A stretch of DNA of 63,902 bases from DATIYF01 sp035517775 (lineage in GTDB: Bacteria > Acidobacteriota > Terriglobia > Terriglobales > Acidobacteriaceae), in NCBI GenBank assembly GCA_035517775.1, contig DATIYF010000006.1, forward strand, positions 1-63,902, read 5' to 3'. How positions within the stretch are numbered: the stretch's first letter is position 1; the number at the start of each line of letters is the position of its first letter. Below are positions 8,949 through 17,628 of the stretch, one piece after another. The notes under the pieces are model-generated. The model made no database searches. It worked only from the letters and a program-made list of their open reading frames with translations, and had not been told where the DNA came from. Made by a program: the position numbers and the translations under genes.

Positions 8949-9125
8949 GGTTAGCACCCAGACCCCTGAGAAGCGCGCCGTCCAGGGTGAGGGCCAGGCC
9001 TTCCTGGTTCGGCGTGGGAGCCTTTGGTATTGCGAACCAGTTCCCGTCGGTTTGGCCATGGTCCGGCAGCTGGGAAATCCGAGATATTTCCGGGAGCGAT
9101 TTTCCGAGGAGTCCAGACGAAACTC

Positions 9126-9803
9126 ATGACAAGCAACTTTTTCCGTTCCTTGATGGCCCTTGTGTTTTTCAGCGCGGCTTCGGTTCTCGCCCAGGCAGGG
9201 GCCGCTAACTCTGAGTTGCCTTCCGCCCCCAGCGCAGCCGGCGACGCGGTCGCCACCAGCACTGGAAGCAAGGTGGGAACCATCAATATTGAGCAGGCCA
9301 TCTTCGCCAGCAACGAGGGGCAGCGCGACTTTGAAACCCTGACCAAGAAGCTCGAGCCCAAGCAGACCGAGCTGAAGAAAATGAGCGACGAGCTCGACAG
9401 CCTGAAGAAGCAGCTCAACGCTCAGGGCAACAGCATGAACGAAGAAGCCCGCAGCACTCTGGTGAACTCAATCGGGCAGAAGCAGAAAAGCCTGGATCGT
9501 TCGGTGCAGGATGCGCGTGACGATGCCCAGGCCCAGCAGCAGGATATTGCCCAGAAGATTCTGCAGAAAATGGCCCCGCTCATCGTGAAATACGCCAACG
9601 ATCACGGTTACGGTGTAATCATTGACACCTCAAACCCGTGGCCCAACGGGCCGGTGCTTTGGGCCGGGCAGTCGGTGGATATCACCAAGGCCATTGTGGA
9701 GGCGTACAACGTCGAATCGGGCGTGGCTGCCCCGGTCCGGCCGGCGGCGGAGAAAACGCCTGCTGCCACCCATCCGACCACCAGCAAGCCGGGCGCAAAA
9801 TAG
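9126..9803 (+). CDS. OmpH/Skp-family periplasmic chaperone
   Basis: A 225-residue secreted, strongly helical protein. It begins with a signal peptide (TSNFFRSLMALVFFSAASVLAQA). The OmpH core follows: KVGTINIEQAIFASNEGQRD, a long charged coiled coil (FETLTKKLEPKQTELKKMSD to LDRSVQDARDDAQAQQQ), then the C-terminal strand segment (YGVIIDTSNPW). Family members hold unfolded outer-membrane proteins in the periplasm and pass them to BamA, whose gene lies just upstream. The start at 9126 is preceded by GAGGAG 14 bases upstream. The end is extended by a Pro/Ala/Thr-rich tail not seen in E. coli Skp. It has its own promoter and a terminator, so it is probably a single-gene unit. Confidence 0.88.
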   Translation: MTSNFFRSLMALVFFSAASVLAQAGAANSELPSAPSAAGDAVATSTGSKVGTINIEQAIFASNEGQRDFETLTKKLEPKQTELKKMSDELDSLKKQLNAQGNSMNEEARSTLVNSIGQKQKSLDRSVQDARDDAQAQQQDIAQKILQKMAPLIVKYANDHGYGVIIDTSNPWPNGPVLWAGQSVDITKAIVEAYNVESGVAAPVRPAAEKTPAATHPTTSKPGAK

Positions 9804-9837
9804 CCTGCGACACCTGAAACGGACTGCAAGTTCCCGA

Positions 9838-9868
9838 AAGGCCGCATTCTCTGCGGCCTTTTTCTTTT
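9838..9868 (+). terminator. Rho-independent terminator after the OmpH-like gene
   Basis: A perfect 9-bp stem AAGGCCGCA / TGCGGCCTT with a TTCTC loop, leading into a T-rich tract (TTTTTCTTTT). It lies 34 bp after the stop codon. Confidence 0.9.
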
Positions 9869-9944
9869 GCCTGCTTTCCGCCTTTTCCATCCGGTCGGGC
9901 TCGGCCCGGTGTCCTTAGAGGTATCGCGATCTCAGGAGGACACC

Positions 9945-10673
9945 ATGTTTGCGGATTCTCTGTCGCATTCTCCCTGGGGCAATCGTTCCCATCGCGGCTT
10001 GACCACGCTGGCTTCATTCGCCCTGCAGGCGCTGGCTATTGCCGGACTGCTCGCGCTGCCGTACTTTTACACCGAGGGACTGCCGCATTTGCAGGCCATC
10101 GTGCCCGAGTCGCCCATCCTGATGCAGCCGCCAGCCCCTGCTCCGCCCCCGCGCCTTCGCAGCGCCGCCGCGCCCGTGAGCAACGTGCTTTCGAGCGGGG
10201 AACTGATGCAGCCGCGTTCCATTCCCAGGACCATCTCTGCGCTCACGGAAACGGTTCCGCCACCGCCTGTGGATGCCGACCAGTTAGGAGTCGCGGGTGG
10301 AACCGGCGACCGGGCCGTCGCCAATGCAGTCTGGGGCGCTAGGGGCAGGAATATGGCTGTTCTCGCCCCGCCCCCGGTTACTCAACATCCGTTGGTCTCG
10401 CGCATGATGCAGGGCAACCTGGTGTACCGGGTGCAACCGGTGTATCCGCCGCTGGCTCGCGCCGCTGGAGTGCAGGGAACGGTGGTGCTGCGCGCGATCA
10501 TCAGCAGGCAGGGAACCATCGCTAATCTGCAGGTCGTGAGCGGCCATCCTATGCTGGCGCCGGCCGCCGTGGAGGCGGTCCGCCAGTGGCGCTACCGTCC
10601 CTATCTGCTCAACAATGAACCCATTGAGGTTGAAACCCAGATTACAGTGAATTTTGTTCTCTCGGGTGGATAG
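9945..10673 (+). CDS. TonB-family energy-transducing protein
   Basis: 242 residues. The N-terminus has a short cytoplasmic segment, one membrane helix (about residues 20-43), a proline-rich stretch (QPPAPAPPPRL, about 60-70), a long linker and a TonB C-terminal domain over roughly 160-242 (YRVQPVYPPLARAAGVQGTV, then AVEAVRQWRYRPYLLNNEPI). TonB proteins transmit proton-motive energy to outer-membrane transporters or, as stand-alone homologues, act in envelope processes. The start at 9945 has a perfect AGGAGG five bases upstream. No exbB/exbD or receptor gene is adjacent, so the partner is unknown. It faces a gene on the opposite strand that ends 26 bp away. Confidence 0.85.
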   Translation: MFADSLSHSPWGNRSHRGLTTLASFALQALAIAGLLALPYFYTEGLPHLQAIVPESPILMQPPAPAPPPRLRSAAAPVSNVLSSGELMQPRSIPRTISALTETVPPPPVDADQLGVAGGTGDRAVANAVWGARGRNMAVLAPPPVTQHPLVSRMMQGNLVYRVQPVYPPLARAAGVQGTVVLRAIISRQGTIANLQVVSGHPMLAPAAVEAVRQWRYRPYLLNNEPIEVETQITVNFVLSGG

Positions 10674-10699
10674 GGCTCAGCGTTGCCGGCAGAGTGCGC

Positions 10700-12499
10700 C
10701 TATGCAATGCTCACTTCGGTATAGGCCCCATAGACATGGCGCAGGGCGTCGCAGATTTCGCCCACCGTAGCGTAGGCGCGTACCGCGGCAATGATGTGGG
10801 GCATGGTATTGGCGGAAGAAACGTTGCCATTCAGTTCGGACCGGGGTTCCTGCGCGGCGGCCTTCTTGAGCCCATCCAGGCAGCGGCGGACTTCGTCATG
10901 GGAGCGCCGGGAGCGCAAAGCCTTGAGCTTGGCCGATTGTTGGCGGGCCACGCTTTCGTCAATATAAAGAATGTTGGGCGGCTCTTCCTCCACCGTGAAT
11001 TCATTCACGCCCACGATGATTTTTTCCCTGGCCTCAACCGCACGCTGATATTGGTAAGCCGCCTCGGCGATCTCTTTCTGCGGATATCCGCGCTCAATAG
11101 CTTTGACCATTCCGCCCATGGCGTCGAGTTTTCCAAAGTAATCGAAGGCGCCCTTTTCCATCTGCAGCGTCATATTTTCCAAAAAGTAAGATCCGCCCAG
11201 AGGATCAGTGGTCTGCGTGACGCCCGATTCATAGGCGATGATTTGCTGCGTGCGCAGGGCGATGCGGGCGGCTTCTTCGGTGGGAAGGGCGAGAGCTTCG
11301 TCGTAAGCATCGGTGTGCAAAGATTGCGTGCCCCCCAGCACCGCTGCCAGAGCCTGCAGCGCCACCCGCGCAATGTTGTTCATGGGTTGCTGCGCGGGCA
11401 GTGACACGCCTGCGGTCTGGGTGTGGAAGCGCATCAGCCAGGTGCGCTGGTTCTGCGCGCCGAAGCGGTCTTTCATCACCTGGCACCAGATCTTGCGCGC
11501 GGCCCGGTACTTGGCGATTTCCTCGAAGAAATCGTTATGCGCGTTGAAAAAAAAGCTGAGCCGGGGGCCGAACTCATCCACCTCCAGGCCGCGCCGGCGC
11601 GCCCACTCCACATATTCAATGCCGTCGTAGAGCGTGAACGCGAGCTCCTGCAGCGCAGTCGAGCCTGCCTCGCGAATGTGATATCCGCTGATGGAAATGG
11701 TGTTGAAACGCGGCGTGAACTTCGAACCGAACTCAAAGGTATCCACCACCAGGCGCATGGAAGGCGCCGGCGGATAGATGTATTCCTTCTGCGCAATATA
11801 TTCCTTCAAAATGTCGTTCTGAATCGTGCCGGAAATCTTCTTCCAGTCGGCGCCCTGTTTTTCCGCGACCACCAGGTACATCGCCCATAGCACGGAGGCA
11901 GGCGAATTGATGGTCATGGAAACCGTCGTCTTCTCCAGATCAATTCCACTGAACAGAATCTCCATGTCTTCCAGCGAATCAATGGCGACGCCACACTTGC
12001 CAACCTCGCCTTCGCTGGCGGCGTGGTCGGAGTCGTAACCCATCAAGGTCGGAAGATCGAAGGCCACGGAAAGGCCGCTGCCCCCGTGCTCGAGAAGATA
12101 TTTGTAGCGGCGGTTGGTCTCTTCCGGCGAGGCGAAGCCGGAAAACTGCCGCATAGTGAAAAGCTTGCCGCGATAGCCGGAGGCATGGATGCCGCGAGTG
12201 AAGGGCGGCTGGCCGGGGTAGCCGAGATATTGTTCGTAGTTCCAGTCTTCCGGCAGATCGGCCTGCGTATAAAGCCGGCGGATGGGCACGCCGGAAATCG
12301 TGGTGAAGCGGGCGTGGCCATGCTCGTCGAGATTCACTCCGCTGGCCGCGCCGATGGGCTTCTCCGGAGCCTTCTCAAGAGTTGGAGCCAGGGTCTTCTC
12401 CGCCCACTCTTTCTCCGCGGCCGATGGATGCCGGCCCTCAAACACCTCCGAGACCGGACTTTCCGCGGCAGCCGGCTTGTTGGGGTTTTTCGGCGCCAT
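10700..12499 (-). CDS. Acyl-CoA mutase large subunit, isobutyryl-CoA mutase-like
   Basis: 599-residue catalytic (TIM-barrel) subunit of the coenzyme-B12-dependent acyl-CoA mutase family. Landmarks: RGKLFTMRQFSGF (residues 111-122), GLSVAFDLPTLMGYDSD, SMTINSPA, SGTIQNDILKEYIAQKEYIY (223-242), SISGYHIREAGST and FHTQTAGVSLPAQQP. No B12-binding domain is present, so a separate small subunit must exist; it is not in this window. The two residues that separate methylmalonyl-CoA mutase (Tyr, Arg) from isobutyryl-CoA mutase (Phe, Gln) are F119 and Q237 here, favouring the isobutyryl type. The start at 12499 has GGAAGTGG upstream. It will often be annotated as methylmalonyl-CoA mutase; the substrate is an inference. 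Confidence 0.88.
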   Translation of the reverse strand: MAPKNPNKPAAAESPVSEVFEGRHPSAAEKEWAEKTLAPTLEKAPEKPIGAASGVNLDEHGHARFTTISGVPIRRLYTQADLPEDWNYEQYLGYPGQPPFTRGIHASGYRGKLFTMRQFSGFASPEETNRRYKYLLEHGGSGLSVAFDLPTLMGYDSDHAASEGEVGKCGVAIDSLEDMEILFSGIDLEKTTVSMTINSPASVLWAMYLVVAEKQGADWKKISGTIQNDILKEYIAQKEYIYPPAPSMRLVVDTFEFGSKFTPRFNTISISGYHIREAGSTALQELAFTLYDGIEYVEWARRRGLEVDEFGPRLSFFFNAHNDFFEEIAKYRAARKIWCQVMKDRFGAQNQRTWLMRFHTQTAGVSLPAQQPMNNIARVALQALAAVLGGTQSLHTDAYDEALALPTEEAARIALRTQQIIAYESGVTQTTDPLGGSYFLENMTLQMEKGAFDYFGKLDAMGGMVKAIERGYPQKEIAEAAYQYQRAVEAREKIIVGVNEFTVEEEPPNILYIDESVARQQSAKLKALRSRRSHDEVRRCLDGLKKAAAQEPRSELNGNVSSANTMPHIIAAVRAYATVGEICDALRHVYGAYTEVSIA

Positions 12500-12518
12500 A
12501 CGCAAACTGCCACTTCCG

Positions 12519-12547
12519 ATGATATGGGGTTGCCGTGTGGGGAGCAA
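12519..12547 (-). promoter_or_regulatory. Candidate promoter for the acyl-CoA mutase gene
   Basis: On the minus strand, TTGCTC, a 17-bp spacer and TATCAT, with a predicted transcript start 10-15 bases before the start codon. The match is moderate. Confidence 0.35.
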
Positions 12548-12581
12548 GCCGGATGAGGAGGGAGCCTGCATCCCAAGGTAA

Positions 12582-13355
12582 TCAGGGCCGTTTGCGAGTC
12601 AGCTCCCACACCTTGGCATATTTCCAGGAGACGTAAACCGCGTGGTAGAGGTGAAGCAGCAATCCTTCGCGGCCATCGAGAAAGCCCAGACGCACCCCGT
12701 AGTTGTAGAGAAACGTTAACCAGGGCCGCACAACGATGTTGGCCAAACTGAAGCCGCGATAGCCCTTGGCCAACGCCGCCTCCGCTCCCAGCGAGGAGTA
12801 GCGGTTCATGTGGCTGATGTAATAAGAAAGGGTCGGATAGGTGTAATGGATAAGCGCGTTCCGGAACTGCCCGGTGCGCTGGTCCACATCCGGTTTCAGC
12901 TCACAACGGTCGTGAGGATCGTGGCCGGTGACGAAAGCTCGCCCCCGCCGAAACAGCCGGAGCTTGGCATCAGGATAAAAGCCGCCGTGCTTGATCCAGC
13001 GGCCGAGAAACAGATTCTTGCGCGGCGTGCGGTAACCGTTGAAAGCATCCGGCCGGGCGATCGCAACGCGGATTTCTTCTGCCAGGGCAGGGCTCACATC
13101 TTCATCGGCATCGAGCAGCAGCACCCAATCTTTGCTGCAGAGCTCCAGGGCAAAATTTTTCTGCGCCACGTAGCCGCGCCAGGGTTCAACCACGACTCTG
13201 GCCCCATATTCGCGGGCGATCTCGCAGGTGCGGTCGGTCGAGCCGGAATCCACCAGCACAATTTCGTCGGCCCAGCGCACACTGGCCAGAGTGCGGCCAA
13301 TGTTGGCTTCTTCATCCATGGCGACGACGGCGATGGAGAGAGTGGCACTAGACAT
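12582..13355 (-). CDS. Family 2 glycosyltransferase, LPS-core type
   Basis: A 257-residue GT-A fold transferase. The N-terminus shows the nucleotide-sugar site (LSIAVVAMDEEANIGRTLAS, then DEIVLVDSGSTDRT). The metal-binding acidic motif is LLLDADEDVS at about residues 79-88. After that come RLFRRGRAFVTGHDPHD and a basic C-terminal region with hydrophobic patches (IVVRPWLTFLYNYGVRLGFL) that may touch the membrane. The pattern resembles the WaaE/KdtX group that adds glucose to the lipopolysaccharide inner core, but the sugar donor and acceptor cannot be told from sequence. It stands between the mutase and cysE on the same strand, with gaps of 82 and 88 bp. Confidence 0.82.
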   Translation of the reverse strand: MSSATLSIAVVAMDEEANIGRTLASVRWADEIVLVDSGSTDRTCEIAREYGARVVVEPWRGYVAQKNFALELCSKDWVLLLDADEDVSPALAEEIRVAIARPDAFNGYRTPRKNLFLGRWIKHGGFYPDAKLRLFRRGRAFVTGHDPHDRCELKPDVDQRTGQFRNALIHYTYPTLSYYISHMNRYSSLGAEAALAKGYRGFSLANIVVRPWLTFLYNYGVRLGFLDGREGLLLHLYHAVYVSWKYAKVWELTRKRP

Positions 13356-13443
13356 GGCCGCTTCGAAGGCAAATTGCGAAGCGGTATTGTCTCACAAGGC
13401 CCGGGGCGGCATGGCGCAGCGATGGCATGCAGCCCGGTAGGAT

Positions 13444-14157
13444 TCAGATTCCTGCGCCGTCGTTCACCGAGCCCCATTCTTCATCGAGCTTCAGGTTGGG
13501 TTCGGGGGCGAGCACGGCCTGGGTGTGCGCCTGCAGTTGCTCGCGCAGTTCGTGGACCTCGGCCACCAGGCGAATGATTACATCGGAGAGTGGATCGCTG
13601 ATTTCGTTGGGATCGGTAATGACCACGCGGCGGCCGTTGCGCAGCACGATGTGCCCGGGCACGCCGACAATGGTGGAGTTATCCGGCACGTTGCGCAGCA
13701 CCACGGAGTTGGCCCCCACCCGGCAATTTTCGCCAATATGGATATTGCCCAGCAGCTTCGCGCCTGATCCAATGATGACGTTGTTGCCGATTGTGGGATG
13801 GCGCTTGCCGCTTTCCTTGCCCGTGCCGCCGAGGGTTACTCCCTGGTAGACGGTGACGTCATCGCCCACGATGCTGGTCTCACCGATCACCACGCCCATC
13901 CCGTGATCAATGAAAAGCCGGCGCCCGATTTGCGCGCCGGGATGAATTTCAACGCCGGTAGCAAGGCGCGCCGCCTGCGAAAGAATGCGCCCCAGGAAAT
14001 GCATGTGGTGGCGCCACATCCAGTGGCTCAGGCGATAAGCCCACAGCGAGTGCAGGCCGGGGTAACACAGCATTACTGCCAGCCAGGAAGTCGCCGCCGG
14101 GTCGCTCTCCAAAACGGCGGCGATGTCTTCCCGAACCGATCTGAAGAATCCGATCAT
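13444..14157 (-). CDS. cysE: Serine O-acetyltransferase
   Basis: Transfers acetyl from acetyl-CoA to L-serine, giving O-acetylserine for cysteine synthesis. 237 residues with a helical N-terminal half (DIAAVLESDPAATSW, GLHSLWAYRLSHWMWR) followed by a left-handed beta-helix of hexapeptide repeats (IHPGAQIGRRLFIDHGMGVV, GETSIVGDDVTVYQGVTLGG). The FIDHGMG segment carries the catalytic Asp-His pair. The C-terminus is an acidic tail longer than in many homologues. It lies 20 bp downstream of cysK on the same strand, so the two form a cysK-cysE operon. In well-studied bacteria CysE and CysK form the cysteine synthase complex, so co-expression makes sense. Confidence 0.93.
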   Translation of the reverse strand: MIGFFRSVREDIAAVLESDPAATSWLAVMLCYPGLHSLWAYRLSHWMWRHHMHFLGRILSQAARLATGVEIHPGAQIGRRLFIDHGMGVVIGETSIVGDDVTVYQGVTLGGTGKESGKRHPTIGNNVIIGSGAKLLGNIHIGENCRVGANSVVLRNVPDNSTIVGVPGHIVLRNGRRVVITDPNEISDPLSDVIIRLVAEVHELREQLQAHTQAVLAPEPNLKLDEEWGSVNDGAGI

Positions 14158-14177
14158 AAGCTAGGCAAAAACGGCGA

Positions 14178-15140
14178 TCACGCCGAAGCAGCCAACTGCT
14201 GGGCCTGGTTGCGCAGACTTTCGAAAAGTATAGTGCTCAAATAGCGCTCGCCGAAATCGGGCAATACCACCACGATCAGCTTGCCGGCGTTTTCTTTGCG
14301 GTTGGCGACCTGCACCGCCGCGTGGGCCGCGGCCCCGCAGGAAATTCCGCTCAGAATTCCTTCTTCGCGGGCCAGGCGGCGGGCCATATCGAGGGACTCC
14401 TCCACCGTGACCTGAATGATTTCGTCAATGTAATCGGTGCGTAGAATCTCAGGGATGAAGCCGGCGCCGATGCCCTGAATCTTGTGCGGGCTGGGCTGTC
14501 CACCGGAGAGCACCGGGCTGTCTTTGGGCTCGACCGCAATCACCTTGAAGCTGGGCTTTTTGGGGCGGATGAATTCTGTCACGCCGGTCAACGTACCGCC
14601 GGTGCCCACCCCAGAGACCAAAATATCAATTTCGCCATCGGTGTCATCCCAGATTTCCGGGCCGGTGGTTTCACGGTGCACCTTGACGTTGGCGGGATTG
14701 GCAAACTGTTGCGGCATGAAGGCGCCGGGAGTATTGGCTACCAGCTCTTCAGCCTTGGCGATGGCGGCTTTCATGCCTTTGGGGCCGGGTGTGAGCACCA
14801 GCTCGGCGCCAAGCGCCATCAGCAACACACGCCGCTCCATGCTCATGGTATCGGGCATGGTAAGAATCAGGCGATAGCCGCGCACGGCCGCGGTAAAAGC
14901 CAGACCAATTCCGGTGTTGCCGCTGGTGGGCTCGATCAGCACGGTTTTGCCCGGTTGGATTTTCCCCACGCGCTCGGCCTCGGTAATCATGCTGACGCCA
15001 ATGCGGTCTTTCACGCTGTTGCAGGGATTGAAACTCTCGAGTTTGGCGGCTAGCTTGGCGGGGCAGCCGGCGGTGACTTTATTCAGATAGACCAGCGGAG
15101 TGCGCCCGATCAGCTCGGTAACGTCTTTCGCGATTTTCAA
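14178..15140 (-). CDS. cysK: Cysteine synthase A (O-acetylserine sulfhydrylase)
   Basis: PLP enzyme that makes cysteine from O-acetylserine and sulfide. 320 residues from a TTG start at 15138-15140, chosen because GAGGTGG lies just upstream and the protein then begins directly with the family N-terminus (KIAKDVTELIGRTPLVYLN). The PLP lysine sits in ESFNPCNSVKDRIG. The substrate loop is EPTSGNTGIGLA, the phosphate loop GVGTGGTLTG, and the C-terminal ISCGAAAHAA also fits. An in-frame upstream ATG at 15248 would add 36 unrelated residues across a terminator hairpin and is rejected. First gene of a cysK-cysE operon with its own candidate promoter. Confidence 0.94.
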   Translation of the reverse strand: MKIAKDVTELIGRTPLVYLNKVTAGCPAKLAAKLESFNPCNSVKDRIGVSMITEAERVGKIQPGKTVLIEPTSGNTGIGLAFTAAVRGYRLILTMPDTMSMERRVLLMALGAELVLTPGPKGMKAAIAKAEELVANTPGAFMPQQFANPANVKVHRETTGPEIWDDTDGEIDILVSGVGTGGTLTGVTEFIRPKKPSFKVIAVEPKDSPVLSGGQPSPHKIQGIGAGFIPEILRTDYIDEIIQVTVEESLDMARRLAREEGILSGISCGAAAHAAVQVANRKENAGKLIVVVLPDFGERYLSTILFESLRNQAQQLAASA

Positions 15141-15178
15141 AAGACCACCTCGGTCATTTTCTAGGTTACGTCGGTTCG

Positions 15179-15207
15179 ATTGTAGAAGGCAGGACAGAAA
15201 AATGGAA
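15179..15207 (-). promoter_or_regulatory. Candidate cysK-cysE promoter
   Basis: On the minus strand, TTCCAT, a 17-bp spacer and TACAAT; the transcript would start about 30 bases before the TTG start of cysK. The -35 overlaps the T-run of the terminator of the upstream TolC-like gene. Confidence 0.45.
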
Positions 15208-15240
15208 AACGAAAAGCCCTGCGGCGAGGGGCCGCAGGGC
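15206..15240 (-). terminator. Rho-independent terminator of the TolC-like gene
   Basis: A perfect 10-bp stem (GCCCTGCGGC / GCCGCAGGGC) with a 5-base loop, read on the minus strand into TTTTCGTTTT. It starts 19 bp after the stop codon of the TolC-like gene and separates it from cysK. Confidence 0.92.
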
Positions 15241-15259
15241 CGGGACATCGTTGGGCACC

Positions 15260-17371
15260 CTATTGGCTGGGCGGCTTCTGCTGCTCCGGCGGCGCGCTTT
15301 CCGGCGCGGGCTGGGGCTGCGTCGCAGGCGTGGTGCTTGGCGGCGCGTTTTCCTGCCGGGGCATGATGCCGGGTACAGTCGGCATGTGGGTAACTTCCCC
15401 GCGTATCGCGTCCTGAATCTGGATGCCGGTATCTTCCAGCAGCGAGCCGGTGGCGCGGTCCATCTCCAGCTTGGCCTTTTCGTAGGCTGCCGTGGCCGAG
15501 ACCAGAGTGGATTCAGAGGTGGCGAGCGCCGATTCGTTTTGCAGCACGAGAGTGGCCGTCGAAGCGCCCAGCGCATATTTTTTCTGCTCGGCGTCGAGCG
15601 ACTGCCGCGCCAGGTCTACCGCCGCCTGCGCGGACTGCACCGCTGCCCGGTTCTGCTGCAGTGAGAACTGGGCGTTGCGCACTTCAATGCGTACCTGGTT
15701 CTCGATCTGCTGCAAACGCAACTGGGCCTGCCGATATTCCAGCTCTGAGCGCACCTGCGTGGCCTGGGCCACGCGGTTGCGCAAAGGGATATTCAGCGTT
15801 AATCCGATGCCTTTGTCAGGCGACGAGGAATCCACCAGCTGGCTCAGAGTATTCGAGTAGCCCACCGGGCCGCCATTGCGGAAGGGCGGAGCTGCACGGG
15901 TAGGATCGAAGCAGAAGTTCAAGCTCCCGCCCGAGCCGCCGGAGCAAAGCGGCACGTTGGGGTTGAGGTCGCCGCCAATGCCGGTGCCGCCGTAATAGGC
16001 ATAGAGATCCAGCGAGGGCAGCAGCGCATTGCGCACCGCCTTGTTGCTGATCTGCGTAGTGGTCAGGTTGATGCGCGCCTCGGCCAGCTCCGGGCGATGA
16101 CTCAGGGCGTCGTTGATTAAATCTTCGGTGGGGGTCACCGGCTCCTGCTGCGGCAGCTGCATGGTCGAGGTCGGAATCACCTCGGCCTCGGCCAGCGCCG
16201 GGTCCACCATGGTCCGGCTCAAGGCGTTTTTCATCAGCAACTGCTGCAGCTGCAGATTGGTTTCGGCCACGGTCAGGGTCTGCTGGTCGCTGGCCACCGT
16301 GCTCTGCGAGCGCACCACTTCGATGGGCGCAAGCGTGCCGATCTGCACCTGCTTTTGCGTATCGGAGAGGGTCTTCTGCGCGAAGGCGAGATTTTCCTTC
16401 TGCACCCGCACGTATTCGTAGGCATAGACCAGGTCCCAATACATGTTTTCGATCTGGTCCACCGTGGTCGTGACCTGCAGGCGGAAGGCAACGTCGGAAA
16501 TTTCGCGGTTGTTCTTGGCGATCTGAATGAACCGTGTGTTGGCCGCAAAGCCGAAGCCCTGCAACAGGTGCTGGGTCAGCCTGAATTGAAAGCCGGAGTT
16601 GAGAAACGGAGTATAGGTGCTGGTGGGGTTATCGGTGGTGGTGTGGGTATTGTTGAAGCCGACCGACAAATTCGTTCCCCACTTGAAGCCCTGAATGTAG
16701 TTGAAGTTGGCCGTGCCGGTGTTCTGGGCGACAATCGGTATGGGACTGAAGATGCTGGACGACTGGGTGAGGTTATGGTCCATCTGCAGCGTGCCGGTAA
16801 TAATGGGGTCGAAGCTGGTGATGGCCGGGCCGCTGCCGAGGGTTGAGCCCACGATGCCGCCTAGTCCGGTGGCAGCGCCGCCCGCCGCGGCCGTGGTGCC
16901 GCCGGGGCCAGAGCCCACGGCTCCGCCCAATCCGCCCACGCCTCCGCCGGGCGTCCCCTGCACCACGCCGGTGTTGACGCCCAGCGTTGTGCCGCCGCCC
17001 TTGGCCCGCAGAATGTCGGTATCGGCGATGTTCAGGTTGTAACGCGCAATGGCGATGTCAAGGTTATTCTCCAAGGCCAGCGCGACCGCGTCATCCATGG
17101 AGAGGTAGAGTTTGCCATTGCGCATCAGGTCCTGAATTCGGGCCGTATTGGTCAGGTTCGGCGGCGGCAGCTGCCTCACCATGTAGGGCGCGAGCACGTT
17201 GGGGAATGGCGAGCGCGGCTTGGAATAATCCGTCAGGTTGAACGTGTTCGGGGCAGCCGACTTCTGGGGCTGAGGGGCGTCCGGCGTTTGAGCGAAACCC
17301 GTACTCCCCAGAGCGCAGGCTAAAGCCATTGCGGCCCCGAAGCGAGTGAGCTTTACCAGCGACATTTGCAT
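15260..17371 (-). CDS. TolC-family outer membrane efflux protein
   Basis: 703 residues with a signal peptide (LTRFGAAMALACALGSTGFA) and two outer-membrane-factor repeats (LSMDDAVALALENNLDIAIAR near residue 90; LVYAYEYVRVQKENLAFAQK; RVAQATQVRSELEYRQAQLR). Such proteins form the trimeric exit duct of type I secretion or RND/ABC efflux systems. It is longer than typical members (about 450-500). The surplus includes a Gly-rich insert at about residues 138-181 and a C-terminal Pro/Gln-rich tail. GGAG lies 8 bases before the ATG. No pump or adaptor gene is adjacent, so the partner is unknown. It has its own strong terminator. Confidence 0.88.
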   Translation of the reverse strand: MQMSLVKLTRFGAAMALACALGSTGFAQTPDAPQPQKSAAPNTFNLTDYSKPRSPFPNVLAPYMVRQLPPPNLTNTARIQDLMRNGKLYLSMDDAVALALENNLDIAIARYNLNIADTDILRAKGGGTTLGVNTGVVQGTPGGGVGGLGGAVGSGPGGTTAAAGGAATGLGGIVGSTLGSGPAITSFDPIITGTLQMDHNLTQSSSIFSPIPIVAQNTGTANFNYIQGFKWGTNLSVGFNNTHTTTDNPTSTYTPFLNSGFQFRLTQHLLQGFGFAANTRFIQIAKNNREISDVAFRLQVTTTVDQIENMYWDLVYAYEYVRVQKENLAFAQKTLSDTQKQVQIGTLAPIEVVRSQSTVASDQQTLTVAETNLQLQQLLMKNALSRTMVDPALAEAEVIPTSTMQLPQQEPVTPTEDLINDALSHRPELAEARINLTTTQISNKAVRNALLPSLDLYAYYGGTGIGGDLNPNVPLCSGGSGGSLNFCFDPTRAAPPFRNGGPVGYSNTLSQLVDSSSPDKGIGLTLNIPLRNRVAQATQVRSELEYRQAQLRLQQIENQVRIEVRNAQFSLQQNRAAVQSAQAAVDLARQSLDAEQKKYALGASTATLVLQNESALATSESTLVSATAAYEKAKLEMDRATGSLLEDTGIQIQDAIRGEVTHMPTVPGIMPRQENAPPSTTPATQPQPAPESAPPEQQKPPSQ

Positions 17372-17628
17372 TCGCTTATCTCCATGTATAAGTGCTGCTT
17401 GTGAAGAACTCCTGGAACAGGGCTAGGTACGTAAACGGTGCGGGTACGGTTTCATGTTTCGCGCCCGGCGGAACCTAGGCTGATTTCCTGGCGGCCAGCG
17501 GAATGCAATAGTATATCCGACGCAACTATGCGCGTTTGTGCGCTGACAGCAGCCGGCCGCGTAAAACTTTGTAAAGCTTTGCCGCCATGTATAGATGCAG
17601 GGAGCCGAGGCTTGGGCTTCACTTCCTT

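Noticed and set aside
15141..15248. An ATG start for cysK 36 codons upstream
   Set aside because: It would span a terminator hairpin and add a sequence unlike the family; the TTG at 15140 has a good ribosome binding site.
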